Counted from the first letter of the stretch, positions 1 through 12,319 are shown. The stretch: 64,000 nt of DNA from Anarhynchus alexandrinus (GCA_008711295.1 VUYV01000407.1:452829-516828), one strand, 5' to 3'. Numbers and translations: made by a program. Notes: a model not told the origin generated them from the sequence alone.

Positions 1-3000
1 ATACAGTGTTGTTTATATCCTTCCAGGAGCTTGTTAAATATGGTTTCAGCACACCAAGGGCAGAGGAAGAGTTCCCGGTCAGAGAAATTTTCCTTTCCTC
101 TATGGAGTGAGTGTGAGCTCAAGGTCAACCCGGCACATCCCACAGGTGTGCGTGAAGCTCTTTGCAGATGACATGTTATCCAGGACACGTTTCTTTTTAT
201 TATTTCTATGTCTAAGTACAACATGACCATTTGCTGGTGAACATCTCCCTGGACACGATGTGCCTTGGGTCCGTTCCTGGACAAATGCGGTCCAAGCAGC
301 AATTCCAGCAGCATTGCCAGTACTAGTGCTCCTCTGGAGCCTGCCCAGCCATCTCCAGGGACAAGAGGGGTGTGGGGAATACCAGCCACACCATGCACAG
401 CATGGACACCGATGCCTCCATTGCTCAGGACTGTTGGTTCTTGTATTTCTGTGCAAAAGGAGGGCCAAGGATTCCTCTGTGATTTGGTAGCACATTATCC
501 CCAGTTAACACCAGTGTAAGTGATGACACGGGATCAGGGCAGATGAAACCGTGCCTTCAGATTCCTCCAGCTGGGACCTTAAGACTGGATAACAGGAACA
601 CCAGAGCTGCTTCAGGCATTGGACCACCGATGGCTTAAAGGTGAAAATCCAGAGGTCTTATTCCGAACGCATCAAAGCGGTATCTGTTCCTGGCGGTCAG
701 AAGCACTGAAAGCCGGTCCTGTACGCGTTGGACGTCAACGCGCTCAACACTGACTTCTTTTTCTCTCTGTTGTGTACATCTTCTATGATAGGGAGAGCTG
801 CAGCCTCAACCTGCACAACTATTTTTGGAAGGAAGCTCAGTTCATTAAACCTGCAACTCGGTGTTTTTTTAAGGGGAGAGGGAGACAGAGCGGTTTGCTA
901 CAGTTTATTTGACCTAGTTAGGGAAAATATCAAGTCGCCTCAGGCAAGTAATTAATTTGTACATACTTCCTCCCGCTCGCGGCGTGCTGTACGCAGCCAA
1001 TATTTTCTGCAGGTGAAGATGATCGACTTCAGGGCTCGCAGGAAGCCTGCCCAGATTTGCAGCTGCCGTGCGGTATGTTAGGTAGATCCTACATCTGAGA
1101 GGCAAGGCAGCAGGTCTGCAAGAGAGCTCCAGATGGTATTTATTCGAGACCTCAGCAGTTGACTTGGGATGATATAAAGCTTTCCCTGTTGCTCTCTCTT
1201 TGGCAGAAGCGCTGCCTTTCGCTGTCGTTTGCAGGCTGACTGTCAGGGCTGGATTCAAGGGTATTTTCGTTGTTAGCTTGAAAGCCCTGTCTGCAAAGGA
1301 GATGCCGAGCAAGCGCGTCTCCTCGCGAGCTCCTTCTGCGTCGTTCAGCCCCAGCTCACGGGGACCAGCAGCCTGGGGCGAAGATGGTGGCGTCGATCTC
1401 CGTTCCTGCCCCCGCTGCTAGGACAGGTTATCGTGGGCTCCAAGGTGACCCCAACCCCACCAGCTGCTCATTAGAGATGAGTCCACCCTCTGCCAAACCC
1501 CAGTGCCGGGTCGTTTCGTCTCGTAACGCCCCTCCCGCTCCAAACCGTACATTTTTGCAGCTTAGCACTGCGCCTTGGCTTGGTTTTTAGAAAAGCATCG
1601 AACGTTGTGGGCACGGGGCCAAACCACAGTGGCGAGGAGGTGACAGTCTCGCATGCAGTAAAGCTAAACTCTCCGAATTAAAATAACTTGTTTTCAGGCT
1701 CAGAGTCAAACCCCTTGTGGAGCCCGGTTAGGGGGGGGAAAACCAGTTTTATTATTTGAGCCTCTGCAGTGGGAATCTCCTGGTTACCCAAACCGATGGC
1801 AGTTCTCACGGGGGTGCAAATCCTCAGCGTTTATTCAGCCACACTCGTGCCATTTGCATAACGAGGAACGTCCGGCAGGTAAAAAACGTCCCTGAAAGTT
1901 GTTTTAACCTGGAAATCCTGACTTGGCAGAAGGATAAATCTCCAACTCTTGTCTGGTTTGTGAGGTAGCGTTTAAAAGAAATAGAAATGGTATTTTGCTG
2001 GTAGCTGCGGCGATCTGTTAAAGAGAGTATCTAATTTAATGAGTTGGTCCCCATCGACGGCCCCAGGTCCGTACAGGCTGCTCCTTTTTCAGAGGGAGAA
2101 ATCATATAAAACTGAATCTTTTGTGACCTGACATAATATGAAAAGTTGTTCTGTGGGGGTTTATTTTTTAGTGTTTTTTTTTTTTTACTAGTTTTCCCTT
2201 GTTGGGGTACTGATGGTGGTTGAAGGGCTTTAAAAACCGCACAAACCGTGGGAATGGGAATAACATTGGTAAAGCATTAGGAAATGAGTGTAGCAGATTG
2301 AAGAAAAAGAACAATTAGGTCACCATACTCCCTTCTGAGACCAGCATTCCTTGTGCACAAATTCAAGTGCTTTGTCCCGTTTCAAATTATCCAACTTGCA
2401 GCGTTTCTACCGTAAACTCATTGGGGTGACTGGTCAGCCAGGACCCCTTACTGTCTATATTATAGAGAGAGACAAAGAGAAAAAATATGGGAGATATATA
2501 TATATATATATATATCCTGTATGTATATGGGTATCACAAGTTTTTTCTGTTTTATTTCCCTTTGTTAAGCTGGAGGCAGAGGGACTATGAGTGTCTTCAC
2601 TGCGGGTAGTTGGGTGCTAAGCGTCCCGGGTGATAGACGTGCTTAATCTAATATTTACTCGGGAATAACCATGTTTGTTTATTCTGTTTTCCAACCTGGA
2701 ACATTTCCCCTTTCTTTAGACCAGTGTGGATGGGTTTTCTTGTCTTCAGTATAAGGATGTGATGCTGGAGTTTCAGCTCTCTTCAGCTCCTCTAACGTAA
2801 TGGGAGTGGGGGATATTCTTTATCCCCCCCCCAGTAACTTGGCTTTTTTTTTTTCCCCAGTGAAACAATCTGGTTCGTCTTAAAACTGCAGCATCATTTT
2901 TCAGTAGAAAATAAGCTGGAATAACCACAGTTCTTTGATTTATGTGTTAAAAAGAACCTAACGGACACAGAAGCACGACTAATACTTGTTTTCAAGTGCA

Positions 3001-4402
3001 TCTTTTGATCAGTTCAAACGTCGATGCTGGGAAATGCGTGGCCGTGTTGCTGACCTTCTGCAATTTATTGTGTTTTGGGTAAAAGCATCACTGTTGATGT
3101 ACATTGTTGAAAAACGGGTTTGAAGGTAGCGGGAGGCATCAGTAAAGACGGGAGCGGGCGGATGTCCCGGGGATGGGAAGGGACAGGAGGGAGGTCACGT
3201 TCCTGACAAACAGCGAGGAGGGGAGCGATGCGGCAAGAGGAGCCGCGATGCTGAGCCCGGAGAGCCCCGAGAAACTGCAGCTCAGTCCACGTTTGGCTGC
3301 GTATCGGCTGAATAAAGAGTTTTTGCAAGCAAAGTGACCCCCAGCCCGGGACTTTTCTCGGGGAGGTTCCTGCGCCCTGAGCCCAGCCCTGCCGGCAGGA
3401 GGGAAATTCCCAACCGCCTCGCTCCCCAGAAATGGAAATCGGAGCCTGCCGAGGCACGCGTTGCTGCTGGAGGTCGTTCGGGCTCTTTCGGGAGATGATT
3501 ATTTGCATTTAGTTCTATTAATTTCCTCTCCTAAAATATGCCCCGTGGGCCCCAGCATTGTTGTGGCTGTTCAGCCCCGGGTTTCGTTGCAGCCTTTTCA
3601 GTCTTGGGAGGATGCCGGAGAATAAATTTCACTAGTTAGACGTTATCGTATTCGTGCCGCTCTACTCGGATTTATGAATCGGTGCTTCTCGCTTCAGCTT
3701 CTATTACCGGGGTTTTCTCTCCTCCCAACACCCCCTTCCCAATGGCTTCCAGTTGTTCCCAAACAGCTGGCTGGCGGCATCGCCGGTTGCTAGCATAGGA
3801 CAGGGAAAAAAAATTAATCAGAGCTTCTCAACTCATGAAAATGGTTTGAAAACTATGGGGGTTTACGCATAATACAGTTTGAGGTTTAGGGGTGAAGACT
3901 TATTTGCTTAATTAAGTTTTCTCTCATGGTTTTTAAGCTTGCAACTTTTCTTCGGGCTGTCGTTAAAGAAAACTGAAACTCTCACCGGGCTGCGGGAACT
4001 GGGCCTTTAAGGGAAATAATGTCAGGATATTCTGGGTAAAGTGCTGAGTTCGCAACATTCAGATGAATCTCAAGCGAAGCAGTTTAGACATCTGAACGAT
4101 GGCGTCGTAATCTGATCTCCGCTGGTGGGATCACTTTTCCCTGTGCCCCGTTTGGTGAGATCCTGCGGGATTTTCCCCCTGGCTGAAGGGGATCAGCCTG
4201 GTAGGGAGGAATTATCACGTTCAGCATCTTGCTCTCAGCACCTGGCAGGGAAACCTCCGTGATGGAGAGGAAACACTCAGACATGGAGGTATAGATATTT
4301 ATATATACACATACGTGTCTGTGTACATATTTATCCAAGTCTTTGCAGGGATGGGATATGGTGTAATCGTACATGCTGGCATAAAGCACTGTCTTCCCAT
4401 TT
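1..4402. other. Unannotated non-coding DNA
   Basis: No exon, RNA gene or recognisable interspersed repeat was seen. Open frames on both strands are short or lack any recognisable protein pattern. The stretch holds a pure AT dinucleotide run near 2.5 kb, T- and C-homopolymers near 2.18 and 2.83 kb, and a GC-richer patch around 3.1-3.45 kb. A conserved regulatory element cannot be excluded without comparison to other birds. Confidence 0.5.
2494..2515. repeat. (AT)n microsatellite
   Basis: About eleven uninterrupted AT dinucleotides lie between purine-rich sequence and unique DNA. It is a simple repeat with no sign of function. Confidence 0.9.
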
Positions 4403-4953
4403 ATCACAGAATCACAGAATGGTTTGGGTTGAAGGGGCCTTAAAGACCATCTAGTCCACCCCCCTGCCCTGGGCAGGGACACCTCCCACCAGCCCAGGTT
4501 GCTCCAAGCCCCGTCCAACCTGGCCTTGAACACCTCCAGGGATGGGGCAGCCACAGCTTCTCTGGGCAACCTGCGCCAGGGGCTCACCGCCCTCACAGGG
4601 AAACATTTCTTCCTCATATCTCATCTAAACCTGCCCTCTTCCAGTCTGAAGCCATTCCCCCTCGTCCCATCACTCCATGCCCTTGTAAAAAGTCCCTCCC
4701 CAGCTCTCCTGGAGCCCCTTTAGGCATTGGAAGGGGCTCTAAGGTCTCCCCGGAGCCTTCTCTTCTCCAGGCTGAACCCCCCCAACTCTCCCAGCCTGTC
4801 CTCCCAGCAGAGGGGCTCCAGCCCTCGCAGCATCTCTGGGGCCTCCTCTGGCCCTGCTCCAATAGGTCCATGTCCTTCTGCTGTTGGGGACTCCAGAGCT
4901 GGATGCAGCACTGCAGGTGGGGTCCCATGAGAGCAGAGTAGAGGGGAATCCTT
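4403..4953 (-). mobile_element. CR1 LINE, 5'-truncated copy
   Basis: The copy is antisense to the plus strand. It opens with the tail octamers (ATCACAGAATCACAGAATGG) and the block GGTTTGGGTTGAAGGGG, followed by the usual CR1 3' region and the C-terminal end of ORF2, where the minus strand encodes a decayed version of the [13 protein letters not shown] segment. It ends after CATGAGAGCAGAGTAGAGGGG, so roughly the last 550 bp of the element survive, as expected of incomplete target-primed reverse transcription. Internal sequence is close to the copies at 39184 and 51401, suggesting the same subfamily. No intact protein is encoded. Confidence 0.95.
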
Positions 4954-5866
4954 CTATGTATCCCAGTATGATGCAGGTCTTGTGCGGGTATATATGGGGA
5001 TGGAGGGTGTGGGGCAGCCCAGAGCGATGCAATGATAACACCCGATGGCGTGGTCCCCCATCAGAGAGGATGCTGCTTCGGGAGGACGGAGCTTTCAGCT
5101 CTGTGTTGTATAGGGTTTGCAGATGCTCAGCTCCGCTTGCAAAATGCCTTGGCCCGGGGGGGATATGAGTCCGGACCCGCTGGCTTGCGTGCTGGGGGAC
5201 GGTGCCTGCAGGGCTGTGCCAAACCCGCTCATGACCGGTGCCGAAAACCCGTGTGGGGTTTTCTTTGGGTTGGTTTCAGCGGCAGGTAAAGCCGTTGAGC
5301 TGCATTAAAATGAACTCGCAGTGAACTGCGTGCGTAGGCTGGGCTGAATTGCCCGTTTCATTCAAATTCTTAGGGCTGAAAAGAAGCCCGCTGTGTTCAA
5401 GTGTCAAGAGGGGCCAGCGCGCAGCAATTCCTGCCGTGGCTCTGCCTCGGTGAGGGCTGGACCGTGAGCGAGGCCGAGATGTTAGAGAGTGGGGGTGAGC
5501 TTTCCTGGTAAACCCAGAAAATGCATATTTTCTTAGTTTCGCTTGCAGCAGAAAGCAGGGGTTTGGTGATTTCAAAAAAAAATAAAATTAAATAAAAATG
5601 GGGATGAAAAGGATTTAAAAACCTGGGGATTAAATAAAAGAAAGCGCTCACGTGGGAAATACCGCACACAGTTGAAGAGCATCCCAGGCACACGCCTCGG
5701 GTCTGATTTATTCCTGGTGGGGTGATGAAGTGCCGAGGACCGGCGTTGTGGCCGTCAGCGGGACCCGAAGGCTTATGGTAGCCCGTGTCTACTCGCCCTG
5801 TGCCCGGGGCAGCCCGTGCCAGCCTGGCGCATCCTTTCTCCGCACCCTGCGCTCGGATGCCGTGAT

Positions 5867-5892
5867 GGGGAGTCGGGGGGGGGTGGTGGGGT
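5867..5892 (+). other. Potential G-quadruplex motif
   Basis: At least four runs of three or more G are separated by loops of four bases or fewer (GGGG AGTC, a nine-G run, TGGT, GGGG). The pattern satisfies the usual sequence rule for a quadruplex on the plus strand. Whether it folds in cells is unknown. Confidence 0.5.
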
Positions 5893-6951
5893 GGAGGATA
5901 AAGTTGGAAGGAAAAAGCGTGGCTCCGAGGCAGATTTGGTAAAATTTGCATCCCGTCTCTGTCGGTACGTGTCTCCGGGCCAGGAAAAGTGCTTTCCTTG
6001 AAAGTCTTTCTGGACCGGCAGGATCTGGTAGCGGCGCCCGGGGTGCGGGCTGGGCCCCCGCCACGGCGCAGAATTGGTGGCAAATCACGTGAGTTTGCTT
6101 CGTTTGCTGCTTTAAGCGTTTCGTAGAGAGGGATCGCAACTCATCTTTGAAGTACAGTGAGAAAATTTTAATTGGCCTAATTAGTGCAGGAATATAAGGT
6201 ATGTAATAAGTAGGGCTAATAGCCGAAAAATGGCTTTTAGTTTTGAGTGCCGCAGTTCTTGTTCGTGCCTGAAATCGCAAATGCCTGGTTTCTCAGCCGT
6301 CAGAAACTTGTGCCCTAGCAAAGAATGAAGCCATCCCAAATCAGAAGTCGTTTGTGAAAATACAAGCCGTAATCTCTGTGCTTAATCCCTTTGTGTGAGG
6401 CGGGCGGCGGTGCTCACCCACCCGCCGGACTGCGGCCGAACGCCTCTTAATCCGGGGCGGTTCGAGAGCTGATTTGCGGCGAGCGGCCCCGCTTCAAACC
6501 CTTGAAAAGCAGAAAGGCGGCGGCCTTCCCCATGAACCACTTCATCCCTAAGCCCCGCTTCGCGCTTTTGTGCCGGTGATAACCCGGAGCAGCGTCGGGG
6601 AAAGCCGGAGGATTAACGTTAATGCTCGTGTAGCGATTTGAAAACAAGAGCTCCGCTTGACGGAGGAGCAGTTGTCTCCTCTTGTAGGAGAAAAAAGGAT
6701 TAGCTCCTTTCCTGAAAGCACGTGAATTTAGCCAAAACAACATCGGTTCGCCTAAAACGTGTCGTGGGTGGCGTAATGAAGTGCGCCCGCGGCTCTGTGA
6801 TCTGCTGCTCCTTTTTACAGCCGAGCGTTTCGGGGCGTTCGGAGGCAAAGGTCTCGCCGGCAGCACCACCAGAGGTGGGGGTTCAGGCGGCATCTGGAGT
6901 CAGAAACCACGAGAAAAAGGTTTTCCATTTAGAAAATAAATAGTAATTTTG

Positions 6952-6969
6952 AAAAAAAAAAAAAAAAAA
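6952..6969 (+). repeat. Poly-A tract
   Basis: Eighteen consecutive A residues follow an A/T-rich stretch containing AATAAA about 15 bases upstream. This could be the tail of an old retroposed sequence, but no retrogene or target-site duplication was recognised, so a plain homopolymer is the safer reading. Confidence 0.7.
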
Positions 6970-7834
6970 GTTAATTGGACGAGGTTTTCGAAGCACCACT
7001 AGTTGAATCCTGAGATGGCAGCCTGGGGAAAAATATTTATATCCCTTACAAATCAACCGCACTGTTCACTGGAAAATCTATAGTGATTTTCCTTCTTTGG
7101 CCTTGGGAAGACCTGGGATTTTGGAGAGGGATTGAGGGGTTTTGGTTGAGGGGTTGAGACGTTTGTTGAGGTCTAAGAAATGTAGGAGCTCTCCGCGAAA
7201 GATCCAGTTTTGCCATTCTGTGGCATATTTAGCTTTTCCAGGAAAATGACTTCGAACATTTGCTTCCAGCGTCCTTCCCTGACCTCCCCACCCCCCCCCA
7301 TCACGCCGACAATACTTCTGCAGAACATTGTTGATATGAATAAACTCTTATCTCCTTGAGGTCCTTTTGTTTTGGTTTGTTTTGGTGGTTTTTTTGGTTT
7401 TCTTTTTTTTTCCCCCCCCTGGCCCCGTTATACCTGTGCCCGGGCGGGAGACGGCTTTGCCGCGGCGTCGGGGTGGTTCGGTCCATGGGGTTTATGCGTT
7501 CCTCGGTCTCTCCTGGGTTTGGCGGTTGGTGCGGAGCACAGCGGCGCGCGAACACAAAACTCCTTCTGTAATAAGGTCATTTAACATCCAAAGGAGGAGA
7601 ACAGCTTTTAATCCTTACTAGATCTGGCTGGGCCGGATTCCGAGTGGCGTTAACAAAGCCTTGAGGCATCCAGTCTCAGCTGCGGTGCTAATTTAAAGGA
7701 AGAAGGGGAGATATGTCGTGGCCAGAAAGAGCGCCGAAGAGCCGTGCGGCTGAGGAGCCCAATTAAGGAATGGCAAAATTAACTTTCATGCAATAGATCA
7801 CACACATAACATACACATACATCGTCATTTTGTG

Positions 7835-8010
7835 TCTATATATAAAATGTGTATTATATAGAATATTTATAATATATTTATTATAGCATATTGCTATATA
7901 TAACATTATATCATATTATTATATCTATAATGTATTACAGATATAAAATATAATTATTAATAAATAAATATATATGTGTAAAACAGTCTTCATGTATATA
8001 ATATACACAT
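7835..8010. repeat. AT-rich imperfect simple repeat
   Basis: About 175 bases are almost entirely A and T, made of imperfect TATA, TATTA and ATAAATA units with no fixed period. Sequence on both sides returns to ordinary composition. Confidence 0.85.
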
Positions 8011-9514
8011 GGGCTCCTGCGGTGAGCCCCTGACTCTGAGCAGAGAGCAGGACCGGTGGCGAGCTCCACGGCCGCAGGCAGCACCCTCAGAACATGTTTA
8101 TTTTGAACGTCTCCTGTCGTATTACGTATCTAAATCCTGTTTACGGCGGCGTCTTTGCACAGCCTCGCAGTGCCTTATTTTTAGCTTGGATGCATTACAG
8201 TAAGGGCAAGGATTCAAGGTTGCGGCCAAAAAGAAGCGTGCTGAACGGCACCCAAGTCACAGCAGAAGGGATGAAACCGAACCCCATCTTGGCTTGAAAA
8301 CAAACAAAAAGCGGTGTTGCAGCGCAAAAAGAAAGATGTTTGCAGGAACCCAGCTCCTGCCCAGATGGTGCACGGCGGGGTCAGTCCCTCCCCGAGAGGA
8401 GCGGTGATTTAAAGCAGCGCGTAGCGGGCAGTAACTGTAGAAATAAAGTGATTTTAATTTCTGGAATCATTACCATTATGTCAGATCAATTCTGTATAGA
8501 ACAATCAGCATCTGAATCTGATGGGACATTTTGCAGTTGCTATTGGTAACGTTCACTGCTCCTTCTAAAAACACTGAGTCTGGGGGAAGGATGTTCATGC
8601 CGAAAGCTGAGCGCTTAGCACAAAATTTGTGTTTATTTTCCAGGATGCATTTTATTTTGGGGGTCATTTAAGGATAATACCAGACAGTGATTGATCAGGG
8701 GCAAAGAAGCTCCATCTGGCTCGGGAATCTGACTGTTTTGCATTGCCTTCCCAGGCAGTTTTCCCGGTTACTGTACAATTCTATCCTTAAAATAGAATAT
8801 TATATTTGCGAAAATGGCTTAAAATCCCCAGTGGTTTCAGCATAGATACATGTTAGTGATACAGTAACGTTGTTAATTGCAAACCTCTCCTCTTAACAGC
8901 CTTTTATGCATGCGTTATGTTTTTTATGAATCCTTAAAAGACTCCTTTTCTAACGTCTTATGGCATAAATGACTCATCTCACCTGACATGAATAGTGAGA
9001 AAATCGGAGCCTGCTTTTCTTCTGCCTCCTTTTCTTCTGGTTTCAGAATGCATCATTTCTCTGCTGTGGTTGAAGCCAAAGCCTCGCCATCCTTTCGGTT
9101 ACTTTATAAGAATAAGAATAAAGACACAGAGTCAGGTGGGGAAGAGTCGGGTGAGGAAGGACGATGCAGTGGGGTCCTTTTCGTTTTTTAGAGGCTGCTT
9201 GAGGGGTTTCAAGCTCAGGTTTTGGGGCATGTTGGGTTTAGCATAAATGCTTTTTTTTTTTTCCTCCAAAACTCTGAGCGTGAGCTCGCTCGCTTGGCCT
9301 GCTCTTCTCAATCTGCTCCTGTGTTCCCCCCCCTCCTGCACCTCAAGCTGCTCTCAGTACAAAATGTGTCTGGTTTTTCTTTTTTCTCCTCTTTTCCCCT
9401 TCCTTTACCTTACATCTTTTTATCTGCGTTTCGGTTGCCTGTCAAAACAGGAGAGCGCTGAAATAGAAATATAAAAATCTCTAAATTAATCACTGTGGGT
9501 CAGACTTTCCCCAC

Positions 9515-9625
9515 GAGCCGTTTGCGTCGGCGCGATGACCTCACCTCCGCCGCGTGTGACGGCGGCGCCTTCCCCGTGGGTGCTGCCGCCGGCGCTACAC
9601 CGGCAGATGCCCAAATAACGCCGGG
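9515..9625. other. Short CpG-dense patch
   Basis: A concentration of CG dinucleotides (for example GCGTCGGCGCGATGACC and GCCGCCGGCGCTACACCGG) stands out from the flanking T-rich DNA. It is well under normal CpG-island length and no transcript start is evident, so it may be a small orphan island or chance. Confidence 0.35.
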
Positions 9626-9811
9626 GAGTCAGCAAGTTTCGAGTTTCTTTGCCTTCCTCTCATAAGTGCCTCAAAATTATTCCCAGCCTTTCAGAACGGT
9701 GCCCTTTGCTGACACAGGCTGATTTAGAGAGAAACGTTATTTGGAATATTCATAGCGAGTCTGGCGCTAATTAGCACTTTGCAGAAGTGCTGTTGGGGTC
9801 CTGTTGGTTCC

Positions 9812-10413
9812 TGGACTGGGGAAGTCAAGCAGAGTGTGGCCAGCAGGGCGAGGGAGGGCATCCTCCCCCTCTGCTCTGCTCTGGGGAGGCCACATCTGGA
9901 GCACTGTGTCCAGTTCGGGGCTCCCCGGGTCAAGAAGGACAGGGAACTGCTGGAGAGGGTCCAGCAAAGGGCTACAAAGATGATGAGGGGACTGGAGCAT
10001 CTCTGTGATGAGGAAAGGCTGAGGGACTTGGGGCTTTTCAGTCTGGAGAAGAGAAGACTGAGGGGGGGTCTCATCAATGCTTATCAATCCTTAAAGGGAG
10101 GGTGCCAGGGGGATGGGAACAGCCTTTGTTCAGTGGTGCCCAGTGACAGGACAAGAAGGAACGGGCACAAATGTGACCATAGGAAGTCCCATCTGAACCT
10201 GAGGAGGGCCTTCTCTCCTGTGCGGGTGGCAGAGCACTGGCACAGGCTGCCCAGAGAGGTGGGGGAGTCTCCCCCTCTGGAGCCATTCCAAACCCGCCTG
10301 GACGCCGTCCTGTGCCACTGCTGGAGGTGCCCCTGCTCTGGCAGGGAGTGGCACTGGGGGAGCTCCAGAGGGCCCTTCCAGCCCTCACCAGTCTGGGATT
10401 CTGGGATTCTGTG
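9812..10413 (+). mobile_element. CR1 LINE, 5'-truncated, long ORF2 C-terminal remnant
   Basis: A sense-oriented CR1 whose 3' tail is the degenerate octamer pair CTGGGATTCTGGGATTCTGTG. The plus strand keeps one open frame across the whole copy, reading through the ORF2 C-terminus: segments such as [50 protein letters not shown] and [13 protein letters not shown] are recognisable. The reverse-transcriptase core is absent, so the fragment cannot be active. It matches the 3' part of the long copy at 60579-64000 and the copy at 31986, with only scattered substitutions, which points to a single subfamily. The 5' boundary is uncertain by about 20 bases. Confidence 0.95.
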
Positions 10414-10770
10414 GGTGCTGTGTGGACGGGAGGGGCTACAGCTCTTCTGGTTGGGCACTGCTGGGCTTCATCCTCCGGGCAGCACGAGTGCCAGCATCAC
10501 TGGGAGAAGCAGGAAAGTTTGATAAGGGACCCGGCTCGGCTCTCCTGCCGGGCTGCTGTGGCTGCGGGGGTGCGATGGCTCCGAAGCAGCCTTTAGTTGC
10601 AACGTGCAATGCATTTCTGGAGCACAGAGCCATCATCGTCTTCGCTTTCGTGCTCTTCCACAAGCACAGGGCTTGGAATTTGACGTCTTCAGGTCCAAGG
10701 AGGAAGGTGAAGGCACCAACACTGGTGTGTTTCCAGAAAGTTTTTACTTTGATGGGTGCTGATGCATGTA
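10414..10770. other. Unannotated spacer between CR1 copies
   Basis: Unique-looking sequence of about 350 bases between a plus-strand and a minus-strand CR1. No gene, RNA or repeat was seen. Confidence 0.5.
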
Positions 10771-10880
10771 ATCACAGATTCAGAGGATGGTTTGGGTCGG
10801 AAGGGACCTTTAAAGATCATCTCAGCCATGGGCAGGGGCATCTTTCACTAGATCAGGTTGCCCAAAACCACCTAACATAG
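10771..10880 (-). mobile_element. CR1 LINE, old diverged 3' fragment
   Basis: Begins with a single mutated tail unit (ATCACAGATTCAGAGGATGG) and keeps the GGTTTGGGTCGGAAGGGACC block, then diverges (CAGGTTGCCCAAAACCACC). The motif set and poor match to the neighbouring copies suggest an older CR1 subfamily. Only about 110 bp remain. Confidence 0.85.
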
Positions 10881-10914
10881 CCATACCCGTGAGCAGGTCT
10901 TGCAAAGGGCTTTG

Positions 10915-11071
10915 ATCACAGAATCACAGAATCATAGAATGGTTTGGGTTGGAAGGGGCCTTGAAGATCATCGAGTTCCACCCCCATGCCATAGGCAGGG
11001 ACACCTCCCACCAGCCCAGGTTGCCCAAGGCCACGTCCAGCCTGGCCTTGAACACCTCCAGGGATGGGGCC
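10915..11071 (-). mobile_element. CR1 LINE, short 3' fragment
   Basis: Three tail octamers lead into GGTTTGGGTTGGAAGGGGCC and about 130 bp of the 3' region, ending at CCAGGGATGGGGCC. The insertion lies 35 bp from the preceding older CR1 fragment in the same orientation. It is followed at once by a short tandem repeat (11079-11107). Confidence 0.95.
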
Positions 11072-12314
11072 ATGTGATTGATGATGCCTGTGATGATGCC
11101 TGTGATGAGTCTGACAGTCCTCTGTGGTGGCTGATACTGGGGGCAGGAGCTCCCAGGGTGCTGGAGCTGGAGCCTCAAACCCTCCACAGGCCGGAGAGGG
11201 ATGGACGTGTAGCAGGAAGGATCTCTGCATAGGAAGGCTCGTTATTCTGGATGTTTGCAAATCTGTCAATGATTAAGAAGGTTACTAATGGCACGTTATT
11301 TATAAACATTTAAAGCATTGGGACTGTTTGCGTTAAGGCACACTTTCCTTTCTTCCCACTGCCCTTGGACATGCCAAACTGAATTCATCCTCGCAGTGGC
11401 GTTGGTGCCTTTTCTCTAATAATACTACTCTACATCTCTCCATGGAACCGTGCCAGACGCTGTGCTGTCCTCACCCCCACGTTTGCCCCTTTGATTTGCA
11501 CCTATTTATCTGAAGTGCGTCCTTTGAGTTTATTAGTAAAGCTGCAACAAGAAGTGCCGGCAACTCGAACAACAGCAACAGCGGGACCAGATAAAAGGTT
11601 TTGAGGCAGAAAGTGTGTTGTCATCTGTGGTCTGGATGGAAGCAGAGCTGTAAGGAGGGGGGCGGTGGCCTCTGTAGGGTCGAATGAGCATTGAGGCTTT
11701 TGGAAAACGAATTTGCAAGTGCTGAGCTTGCAGTGTAAGTGTCAGACGTGGTCTGTGCCGTGCAAATACGCACATTTGCACTCACTGCTTGTAGGGAAGG
11801 ACTCTCGCCCTCTCGTGTTTCTCGTTTCGGTCTCATGAGGGAACAGAAAGGACAGTGATCTTAATAGTGGACTTGCATCTCTTCGTCTCGGAGAAGGACT
11901 GATGTGCTTCGGTTGCCCTGGCATCACCGTCGCGTTACTGAGATGCAGTTATTTTGCCATCAGGTGCTTAATTGGGAACTGTTTTTCCTCCTGATGTTGA
12001 GCCACACGCAGCTTTTCAACTCCAGCATTTAAGATTTGAAAAATAAGTGTTTATTTAATGTAAGATGAAGGCACCCACAGAAATATTTCCCTCTTTTTAT
12101 TTAGTCAGGGGGTCCTAGGTCAAATGTGTAGCAAATTGTTGGCTTCTGTGATGACTTTCACCAACTTGATTGCAAATGCTACGCTCAATTAAATGATTTT
12201 ACAGTAGTAAATAACGGAGAGGGAAAACAAGCAAGACATTTGCTGACCCCTGGAAAGGATGCAGTCTCCTTTCCAATAGACTCGTGTCTTGAGGCCTAGT
12301 GGCTTTCTAACTAA
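11072..12314. other. Unannotated non-coding DNA
   Basis: Starts with a small tandem repeat and is otherwise unique-looking. No coding or RNA signal was recognised. Confidence 0.5.
11079..11107. repeat. 12-bp tandem repeat
   Basis: Unit GATGATGCCTGT is repeated about 2.4 times directly at the truncation point of the CR1 at 10915. It may have arisen by slippage during insertion or repair, but this is inference. Confidence 0.8.
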
Positions 12315-12319
12315 ATTAA

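Larger units (their letters stand above)
4954..9811. other. Unannotated non-coding DNA
   Basis: No gene was recognised. This 4.9-kb stretch contains a G-run cluster at 5.87 kb, an 18-base A run near 6.96 kb, a long AT-rich simple-sequence tract at 7.84-8.01 kb, and a short CpG-dense patch near 9.52-9.62 kb. AT-rich pieces with several TAAT-type cores occur around 6.15-6.24 kb and 8.43-8.56 kb and could be regulatory, but nothing visible proves it. Confidence 0.5.

Noticed and set aside
5397..6083. A 228-codon minus-strand frame
   Set aside because: Composition is low-complexity in places (Pro/His run over a G-rich tract, Phe-rich over a T-rich tract), with no recognisable domain or splice support.
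6890..6970. A possible processed retrogene 3' end (AATAAA then poly-A)
   Set aside because: No similarity to a known transcript was recognised upstream and no flanking target-site duplication was found.
10074..10458. Overlapping 100-125 codon minus-strand frames across the 9812 CR1
   Set aside because: They are antisense readings of CR1, and the same peptides recur at 32096-32519 and 60522-60908 with the element.
9779..10522. A 247-codon plus-strand open frame that could be taken for a host gene
   Set aside because: From about codon 12 to 210 it is the CR1 ORF2 C-terminus read in frame, and the rest is read-through past the element. There is no start context or exon structure.
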